Shown piece after piece: positions 56,746 through 64,000 of a stretch of DNA of 64,000 nt (the stretch's first letter is position 1; every line of letters starts with the position of its first letter). The notes below the pieces were generated by a model, which was not told the origin of the DNA, did no database searches, and saw only the letters and a list, made by a program, of their open reading frames with translations. Source of the DNA: Actinostola sp. cb2023 (taxonomy: Eukaryota > Cnidaria > Anthozoa > Actiniaria > Actinostolidae); assembly GCA_033675265.1 (NCBI GenBank), contig JAUJYZ010000621.1:283501-347500 (forward strand). The letters are read 5' to 3'. A program made the translations under genes and the position numbers.

Positions 56746-58662
56746 CTCGCTTATTTTTAATCGTAGTGACACCAAATGTTCCCAAAAGTTAAATAAACTC
56801 ACAAAGAACAACTACAATCAATTTAAAAACCATTTATTGTATTTTCTATTTTTAATAAATTTACACTGCACAATCTCTATATAAAGCTTCAAATGGTGAG
56901 CTTGGGCTACCTGTGATAATATTAACTTTGTTTCATCACTCGGGCAACCTCATTACATCCTGAAGAGTCAATCGTCACCAGAAAATGCTGGGTTTTCCAT
57001 TTGTATCACCAAAAAGACCACAGGCAGCCCAAGCAATCAACATGTAAAAAATTAAGAAAAATAAAAACTTCTATGAAATGAAAAATATATTGTGTCTTGT
57101 CAGTATTATTTATAGATAAAGTCATTTCTGGTAGTTTTATCCACATTAGACGCTGTTTTTATTATTTTTTCCCCTCGTTACTATACAGTGACAAGGCAGG
57201 AAACTACGAGCGCTACCTCCAACGGCTACCGCTCGATTTTTACCCCTAAAATCCCTCAATTCCCCCAAATAACCCCACAGCACCAAAGGACGACGAGAGG
57301 GCATTCCCAAACTCTTAGCTTGAGCCAAAAAATCGAAACCAACGGCATATTTTCTGCTCGTTTCATGCGATGAACAATCCAAATTTGACTTCGTCTTGAC
57401 AGTGTTTCATCCCGTTCTATTACCAATTTGCATGAAGTCACATGCAGATCACGACTGCAAAACTGCAGCTGATTGGTCGGCTGGTATCAATGGTAAGAGA
57501 CAACTGATCCCATCCCCTACTCCCCAAAGCACAAAAAATGTACCAATCCGTGACACTGCACCACCCCCTTAGGAAAAAAATCTTCCGTCTTGACTCACTG
57601 GGACTCAGCCAATCAAATGAATGCAGCACATCGCTTACGAGTTTTCCCAGCAAGTCATTCATCGTTTTCCGAGTACAAATAAAAGCTTGTAGAATTTTTG
57701 AGGGAAACGAACGTTGAAACTTTGCATTTTACATACTTTTTTACATAATTATATTATTAAGAAAAGCTAGCAAACTATTCAAGCACCGACTCGATGAATC
57801 CGCGAACTCAACCGGCTTTAAAACACTTGCTAAATTGCAGTTTGTAGTTACATTTTTACGGCGATAAGTTCTTGTAATAGAAGAGAAATTGGTTTTATTT
57901 ACGACTTCCAATTTGGCGGATGAAAAGCTCCAAGACACTTGGGGTGTTATGCAACGTGCGTTTCGCTCAAAAATACTACAACATTTTTGTTTTGCACGGG
58001 AAACGTCGCTTACGAGTTTTCCCTGAGCTGCATTCATTTGATTGGCTGAGTCCCATCTTGTACAGGATGGTGAAGGGGGGTAACCATCACGAATCACGAG
58101 CCTTTTTTTCGTAAATTCATGGATCAGCCATTTCACAGATCACAAATTTTTAGAACTACCAAGTCTCATATGCAATGCCAAATTCAAACTTAACTCAAAA
58201 GGTTGTGTATGTCAGTCTCCAGTTCTTAGGATTGGCTGTCACGTTTCACGAATTGGAACTTCGGTAATCACGAATCTCAGCTCTCACAAAGAGTTTCACG
58301 GATCACGGCTCAAATTTTGGTCTTATCCCGAATCACAACCTGAATTTATATGCTGAATCACGGATCATGGATTACCCCTTCACCACCTAGTCTCCCTCGC
58401 ATCCGTCTTTAGTTGTAAAGCGCCATTGTAAAGCGCCATTGGGCTATAAAGAAATTGTAAAGCGCTCATTGTAAAGCGCCATTGGGCTATCAAGAAATTG
58501 TAAAGCGCTCATTGTAAAGCGCCATTGGGCTATAAGGAAATGGCGCTATATAAATGTTTGATTATTATTATTATTAGTTCCGTCACGCAACGTCCGAGAG
58601 CGTTGCGTGACGGAACTAAATACGGATGCGAGGGAGACTATTCACCACCCTGTCTTGTAGAG
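56746..58662. other. Right-arm mirror of 31127-33050
   Basis: Contains, in reverse, the GGGCTGCCTGTG MITE (about 56906-57034), the foldback pair (about 57600-58060), the GTGATTCGTGAT element (about 58068-58388) and the TAGTCTCCC MITE (58389-58641). No gene recognised. Confidence 0.7.
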
Positions 58663-59059
58663 TTATCGCATGCGAGCACTAATCCATACCCATGTCGTCA
58701 CATCGCAAGCCAGTCCGACCAGAAACACCCACAGCGGGAATAAACACGTAGTAGTACGAAACAGTTATCATTCCCTCTAGCTTTGCACCAAGAACGAAGA
58801 GAAACGTTAGCTTGGAAGACACCAAGAAGAAGAACCAGAACTTTCTCTTCAAACTAAAATCACTGTGTTCGTAGCCATTTCTCAAGTGTTGAATACAGCG
58901 CACAACAATGTAGCACAGCAACACAAAGTCAAACACGAAAAACGGGATGAAAACGATGAACCAAAACCAGTTGGTCTCGCGGTCAAGACGAATCACTAGA
59001 AATATCAAGAAGAGAAGAAAGACGCACCAAAGTAACAAAACTCGGTGAACGGTCGCCAT
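58663..59059 (-). pseudogene. TMEM60: TMEM60 homologue, right-arm copy with 1-bp insertion
   Basis: Starts at the ATG at 59057-59059 (MATVHRVLLLWCVFLL) and is open through the first three hydrophobic segments. One extra C in the ATTCCCGC run near 58738 shifts the frame at YYYVFIP, so the fourth segment is lost and the frame ends without the ARMR tail. Apart from this lesion it matches the left-arm copy, whose own lesion is elsewhere. Combining both arms, the ancestral gene would encode 131 aa. Divergent from the intact HEPN-IMPACT gene. Confidence 0.8.
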
Positions 59060-59293
59060 TTTGTTTTCATAAGAAATAGCGAGGGGAATGGAACCAACTT
59101 GGTTCCAGTCCCTTGACGTGTTTTAATTATTTTTTTTCCAGGAAAAATACAGAGTCTCAAAACATTCGAATTCTAAGGATCGGCGTGGCAAAACCGGGTG
59201 AAAAATAGATATTATTTAGCTTTAAGAAAGAAACGGGATGAAAATGTAGGACAAAGGAGAATTTAATAGGTGAATTTTCACGATTTTGCATCC
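59060..59293. promoter_or_regulatory. Divergent promoter region, TMEM60 and intact HEPN-IMPACT gene
   Basis: About 234 bp between divergent start codons, homologous to 30496-30728. Conserved blocks: CTTGGTTCCAGTCCC, CATTCGAATTCTAAGGATCG, AAACGGGATGAAAATGTAGG. Transcription both ways is inferred from layout. Confidence 0.5.
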
Positions 59294-61463
59294 ATGGCCG
59301 CAGCTGCTTTGCAGGCAACGCCCGGTACGGAACGCTGTTACCGAATATACATTCTTGTGAAAAAGGGAGGATCGAAGATTATCAGAGGACTGTTCGATTA
59401 CATCCACCCTCCTTCAACACTTGCAAATACTTTGCAGAATCAGCATAAAGGCAGTTTGGAGGATTTGAAACGAAGAAAGGTTTTGTTTCGGGTCCAGTGG
59501 GACAAGCTGTTTCCTACAAGCAGTTCTTATGGAAATTCAGAGGACTTCGATTTAACATTACTTTTCAAATTGCTGAGAAGCATTTGTAACCTTACCGAGC
59601 CGTCTACAGGATGGGATAAGTTACCTAATGATGCAGATCTCTCTTTGGAAGCAGATGTGGCGAGAATAAAGTACCATCGTAATGCATTTGCTCATAATGA
59701 TGAGATGGAGATTTCTGAAAATGAGTTCAATGATTATTGGGTTCAAGTCAAAGACGCCTTGTTAAGGATAGTCGGTATATATGCACCATACACCGTCAAA
59801 GAATGGGAAGAAGAGATAGACAAAAGCCGTACCGCTCCTATTACTGAAGAGGACAGGAAGAGCTACCTTTCAGATTTACCAGGTATGTTTCACGTCTCCT
59901 TGTGGTAAGATCCCGTAAAGAAAGTTCAGGATCACGACAGCGGTAACGATTTTAATGAGAATATGATCAACGTCTGATATCTTAATCACGTCTGAATTTA
60001 CATCCGCATCTGATTGGACGAATCGCTATTTGCCTTTTTGAAGTTGCGCGGAAAACTGTTAACTAGTTTGTCGCGCGGGGAATCATGGAACTGTTTTAGG
60101 GCACGCTACCTGATTGGGCTTATTATATGGAATAATGACTGAAACAGAAACGGGAAAGAAGGACGACAAGAAATAGGAAAGTAATCTGAAAAGGAAAAGA
60201 AAATTAAGAAATAGAGTGAAAAAAGAAGGAAAGGAATGGTGAAAAAGAGAATGGAAGGGGAAAATCAGAACCGGGAAATGGAATTTTTTGAAATGAGAAA
60301 AAGGAGGAAAGAAAAGCAATAATTCTTACATGTACACGCAAACTTTAAAAAGCAATAGACCAAACAAACATAAAAACAAAACTAAATATGATCATTATAA
60401 CTAACTCCAGCTATGCCATGCACGTTCTTTTTCAGCGCTAGTTGCACCCGAGGCAGTCAAAGAAGTAACAGGAACAATCAAGGAACTATCATTATACATT
60501 GTTCATGGAACCACCACCACAGATTGTAAAAGTAAATTCCAAGCTCATTTTGCTGAGGTGACTTCCCAAGACCAAGTACACAAAGTGCTGGATCGCTTCA
60601 CGAAAAACTCAAAATATGCTGAGGCATCTAATATTATCTGGGCCTCTAGAGTTTTTGAAGCCGACGAAAGTTTAATCCTCAGCGACAGTGAGGATGGCGG
60701 GGAATATTTAGCAGGAAGAAGGCTTGAATATCTGTTAAAAGAAATCGATGCTAGGAATGTGGTTGTCATAGTAACGTGTTGGCAAGGAGAGGTCTATTTA
60801 GGTCTTGACACGTTTAAGAATATCAACGAATGTGCATTGAATTTATTAGTATCACATGAACTGGTCAAATATAAAACTCCAGAGGAAGTAGAGCTGTTTT
60901 CGGAAAAGATTGAGGACTACTTCGAATCCAGGAAGCGGAAAGCTGCACATCGTCTTGTAAAACAAGCAGAACCAAAGGCTTCAGCTGAATTTGAAATCAT
61001 CCACGGAGAGATTACTCCTCCTGTCCGAAAGAGCAAATTCCAAGCTCATCTTGCTCGTGTCACATCTCAAGACCAAGTGGAACAAGTGTTGACTCAACTG
61101 AAAAAAGATCGCAAGATTGCAGGTGCAACGTACAATATGCTGGCCTACAGGATTTATATCGAAGACAAGAAGACTTATCTTGAAGAAGGACGTGATGGCG
61201 GCGAAACTAGAGCAGGGAGAAGACTGTTAGAGCTGTTGCAAGTATCGAAAGTAGAGAATGTGGTTGTCATAGTAACACGCTGGCATGGAGGTGTACACAT
61301 TGGGCCTGATAGATTTAAGCATATTATAGCATGCGCCACAGAGGTGATAAAGTTAGCTTCTGAACGCAGGCTCATTGGAACCAAGACCAGTGCAGGTGCC
61401 GAACCGCAAAAGCAAGAATCGAAGAAAAAAGGCAAAAGCAAAGGAACAAGAAAGCACAAATAA
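59294..61463 (+). CDS. HEPN-IMPACT-IMPACT fusion gene (copy Y), two exons, intact
   Basis: Exon 1 is 59294-59882 (start in GCATCCATGGCC; donor CCAG|GTATGT, phase 1). Exon 2 is 60436-61463 (acceptor TTCTTTTTCAG). The joined frame is open: 538 aa. Residues about 1-195 are a DZIP3-type HEPN domain with the predicted RNase motif R129-NAFA-H134. Residues about 220-330 are IMPACT domain 1, degenerate: EDGGEY at 282-287 and CWQGE where RWYGG is expected. Residues about 380-500 are IMPACT domain 2, closer to canonical: FQAHL, RDGGE, RWHGG at 478-482, DRFKHI. The tail is lysine-rich. There is no RWD domain and no membrane segment. Relative to the paralogues it lacks exons 2 and 3: the intron fuses intron-1 and intron-3 sequence near 60124. 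Because both flanking introns are phase 1 the frame is kept. Cytosolic RNA-related or immune function is inference. Confidence 0.85.
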
Positions 61464-61796
61464 TCGATAGTACCTGAAGTGAATCGGCAGGGAGAGAAAA
61501 TACAAATTAGAAATGCAAAGAGACAAACAATGATAAGACAAGGAAGCCAGCAACAACAGTGCATCGTGCGCTATTATCAGCCGATATCCCAGCCGCAAGA
61601 AGGGGTTTATTTACTAAATATTTTTAATTAGCAATAATAACGATGTTAAAGATTTAAAACGTTTTTCAGAGTTTGTGAACAGAGACCAAAAATCAAATCT
61701 AAAAAAAAGTAGTAGGATATAGTTTTTCAAAAACTCATTAATTATTCACGAGGTAAACAGCCAACCAGGTGCCCTCAATTTGGTCACATGAGACCT
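61464..61796. other. 3' region of the intact fusion gene
   Basis: Shared with about 55759-56054 and 33781-34075, with an extra 35-base block (AAGAAGGGGTTTATTTAC) near 61598 that is also found near copy Z (16287-16325). AAAAAATAGT-type A-rich stretches are present but no clear AATAAA signal. Confidence 0.45.
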
Positions 61797-61900
61797 TAGC
61801 CTGTGTAGCCAGCTGGCTCTAGGGGAAAGGAGGGGGAGGGGTGGAGGACTGCCCCCACCCCTTCCCATTCCCTTCCCCTAGAGCCTGTCTACACAGGCTA
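61797..61900. mobile_element. Hairpin MITE, third copy
   Basis: TAGCCTGTGTAGCCAGCTGG to its mirror, orthologous in position to 56055-56158. Confidence 0.8.
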
Positions 61901-61909
61901 GATGGACCT

Positions 61910-62682
61910 CATCCTCGGAAACCCAGGGGCTGTAGGGGGGAGGGGGAAAGAAAAGGGAAAGAGGGAAAAACAGCCCCTGGGGACATACTCTTACAGAACG
62001 AGTTCCAGAGAAGGTTAATGGGATTAAATGATTTAACGATCTGTTAACAAAAACTGCCAATCCAAATCAATTATCACTTTGAAGTTATCACTGAGCCATT
62101 GTTTATACATGAATACAAACTGATGGGTCTCCGCGCTAAATTCTATTCTATTCTACGCTTGTTGTCGTCCGGTTGTATGGAAGAAGTTCTGAAAACCTCT
62201 AAAAAGGCTGTTATTGACTGCTTCCATGTTTGTGGCAAAGAATCTCTCGATAAAAGAAGAAAAAGAAATGTTGAAGATTTCGTGATCATTAACGAGAAAG
62301 TTGACCCCAGTGTTCCTGTATGGAAACCTTTTGTGCTCTTCGTTTTGAAACGAGAGAGAAACTCCCCAAAAACGGCGCCAGGGAAAACTATGGATCACAT
62401 GCAGAAAGAAGGGAAACGACTGCATTTAGACTACATATTGCCACATGGGAATCGTGCACTTTGAAGTTAAAACGGGCTACCGGATGTCTTCGCACTATCT
62501 GTCATCGTGCAACGTACCGCTCTTTGCTGATTGGCCACAAAATATTTTTTGTGGCCAATCAGAGCACATCTCATTAACTTCTCTGGAACTCGTTCTGTAA
62601 GAGTTTGTCCCCAGGGGCTGTTTTCCGACCCCTTTCCTTTTCCCCTCCCCCTCCCCCTACAGTCCCTGGGTTTCCGAGGATG
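61910..62682. mobile_element. 773-bp MULE-like element carrying an open frame
   Basis: Ends CATCCTCGGAAACCC and GGGTTTCCGAGGATG; inverted arms extend about 110 bp to AACGAGTTCCAGAGAA. Perfect 9-bp duplication GATGGACCT at 61901-61909 and 62683-62691; the empty site is seen at 56159. The 9-bp duplication suggests Mutator-like transposition. The interior of about 560 bp is not TIR and carries a coding-like frame. Confidence 0.85.
62099..62464 (+). CDS. Unidentified open frame inside the MULE-like element
   Basis: A frame of up to 121 codons; the first ATG gives MGLRAKFYSILRLLSSG at about 62123, so about 113 aa. Composition is protein-like (KKAVIDCFHVCGKESLD, then VDPSVPVWKPFVLFVLKRE) without repeats, and it ends before the right inverted arm. 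I do not recognise a domain. It could be a captured host gene fragment, a short element-encoded protein, or chance. Confidence 0.3.
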   Translation: MFIHEYKLMGLRAKFYSILRLLSSGCMEEVLKTSKKAVIDCFHVCGKESLDKRRKRNVEDFVIINEKVDPSVPVWKPFVLFVLKRERNSPKTAPGKTMDHMQKEGKRLHLDYILPHGNRAL

Positions 62683-62691
62683 GATGGACCT

Positions 62692-62925
62692 GGATTCCCT
62701 GGAAAGTCCACTCAAATACTATTTCAAATTAAACAAGGGCTCACAATGATTGGCTCACAACTGTTGTGGTAACCCTGCCACCAATTTCTTTTTCCTTGGC
62801 TTTACTATATTATCCTATTATAACCATACCATATGACTGTATTTAGCCCAATAATTATTCTAGATGTATTTATAGTTGTACTTTTAAAACTAGGCTTCCC
62901 TTCTTCTTAGGATATACACCATAGG
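62692..62925. other. Duplicated downstream region, upstream of an insertion
   Basis: About 90% like 56160-56530, including TTGGCTTTACTATATTATCC and the start of the 46-bp repeats, but lacking about 130 bp after TCCACTC near 62712. Confidence 0.6.
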
Positions 62926-63838
62926 CAGCCTAGTCCCAGGCGTTATCTCTCCTAACCGAGCGCGAAGCGCGAGACTGAGTACGAGCGCGTCAGCGCGAGA
63001 GAACGCCTAGTGAATAATGCCAAATACTACCCTGATTTGGCTAAAAACTACCCTGATTTAAAAAAGCGATAATAAATTTCGTATTTACCCGACTTTACTG
63101 ATCCAACGATATTTTGAAACAATGAATATAGATATTGCCCAACACGGGGCAAGAACCAGACATTTTCTTCGGTTTTAACAAGAAATCAAACGGCTAAAAG
63201 CGGGCTAAAAGAGCCGGTCACAAGTCCAGCAGGAGGATACGTAACATGTCATCTCGCTTTGAAATCTTTTCGCATTGGGTGAATAATTCTCAGTTGTTTA
63301 GTATAATAAGGTATTCCATCTTTCAAATCATTCATATATTCATATATGTTCTACTTTTGTAACGCATAACTGATTCAACAATGCATCGTTTTAAAATGAG
63401 GACAGCAGTGATTCCTTTGTTATTCCCCGGGTTATTCAGGCTAATATTCGCTGTGATCCTATTCTAGTATTGCACTGTCTGGAGATATACACTCCTTCAG
63501 GTAGGAAATCGACCAGTTCAGTTTAAAACAAGTTTATTCAGATGTTCACAAGTACACAAGCGAATATGAGCTCCTGACCCTGTTTGTAGTGAGGTCAATG
63601 AACTGGCTCGCTTCAGCATCAATATTCGGTGAAAGTTACCTTGATTATTTTGTAGATAAAGGTCGAAATTCCTCACGATCGACTCTGCGAAAGGCAAAGG
63701 CCTCACCTCCACGGCCTCTCGTTTTATAAATTACATATAAAATCTCGGATCTGGCATTATTCACTAGGCTTTCCCGAGGAGGCTTTCCGGTGACGTCATC
63801 AGAACCTCCATCGTCGGAGAAAGCCTGGAACTAGGCTG
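62926..63838. mobile_element. 913-bp DNA element with 9-bp duplication
   Basis: Ends CAGCCTAGTCCCAGGC and GCCTGGAACTAGGCTG; CACCATAGG is duplicated on both sides (62917-62925 and 63839-63847), splitting one unit of the 46-bp tandem repeat. The left side holds GCGCGAAGCGCGAG-type inverted motifs. A 64-codon minus-strand frame (63518-63712) is not recognised. No transposase. Confidence 0.85.
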
Positions 63839-63847
63839 CACCATAGG

Positions 63848-64000
63848 GTAAAATTCAAATTGGAAGCCTTCTTCTTAGGGTATACACCATAGGGTAAAAT
63901 TCAAATGGGAAGCCTTCTTCTTAGGGTATACACCATAGGGTAAAATTCAAATGGCTATAACTCGCTTATTTTTAATCGTAGCGACACCAAATTTTCCCCA
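63848..64000. repeat. Remaining 46-bp tandem units and flank
   Basis: About 2.5 units identical in type to 56640-56745, followed by GGCTATAACTCGCTTATTTT, which continues as in the palindrome arm. The duplicated region therefore runs off the right edge. Confidence 0.85.

Larger units (their letters stand above)
30729..59059. repeat. Giant palindrome, arms about 14.2 kb, almost no spacer
   Basis: Every feature from TMEM60 inward on the left recurs in reverse order and opposite strand on the right: TMEM60, the TAGTCTCCC MITE, a 46-bp tandem repeat, the IMPACT exon, exon 3, the repeat field, exon 2 and the core. Paired coordinates sum to about 89,789 in the outer part and 89,834 further in; the 45-bp step is one extra tandem unit on the left. 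The axis is between 44,883 and 44,889 (TGTGATTAC, five-base spacer, GTAATCACA). Arms are near-identical except in the central 2-3 kb, where the right arm has many small indels. Outside the arms homology drops to around 90% or less. Confidence 0.95.

Overview
The window looks like metazoan nuclear DNA, most likely from a hexacorallian cnidarian (stony coral or anemone). That assignment is inference. It rests on spliced genes with GT/AG introns, an orthologue-like IMPACT gene, DZIP3-type HEPN genes (a family I know to be expanded in corals), a TMEM60-like gene, and very many MITE and foldback repeats of kinds I associate with coral genomes. I see no bacterial operons, rRNA, tRNA or CRISPR.

Layout. 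1-9.8 kb is repeat-rich: a possible terminal exon at the left edge, a long-TIR foldback element, nested MITEs, a PIF/Harbinger derivative with a Myb/SANT-like coding remnant, and a satellite of about twenty 100-bp units. 9.8-13.6 kb is the gene-bearing core on the minus strand: an intact two-exon IMPACT gene (321 aa by my splice model) lies 555 bp downstream of an intact three-exon HEPN gene with a C-terminal membrane segment (374 aa). 13.6-16.3 kb holds MITEs and short tandem repeats. 16.4-30.5 kb is a decayed minus-strand HEPN-IMPACT fusion gene whose second intron (about 10.7 kb) is filled with mobile elements, including a Merlin-type (ISXO2-like) transposase remnant.

30.7-59.1 kb is one giant, nearly spacerless inverted repeat with arms of about 14.2 kb, centred near 44,886. 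Each arm carries TMEM60, MITEs, a tandem repeat, a 5'-truncated HEPN-IMPACT gene and a dense intronic repeat field. At the axis is a 1.3 kb core of 41-bp units that are themselves palindromic. Beyond the arms the inverted homology continues but is clearly older. 59.3-61.5 kb holds the best gene of the fusion family: an intact two-exon gene predicted to encode 538 aa with one HEPN domain and two IMPACT domains. 61.5-64 kb is its downstream region, split by two DNA elements with perfect 9-bp target-site duplications.

How it fits together. The neighbouring HEPN and IMPACT genes at 9.8-13.6 kb look like the ancestral arrangement. In the fusion genes the first three HEPN exons are joined to a copy of IMPACT exon 2, without the IMPACT RWD exon and without the HEPN membrane tail; the intron phases match, and the IMPACT domain has doubled inside one exon. 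A unit containing TMEM60 plus the divergent fusion gene was then duplicated, in part as the palindrome. The main caution is that the palindrome, or its noisy central 2-3 kb, could be an assembly or haplotype join.
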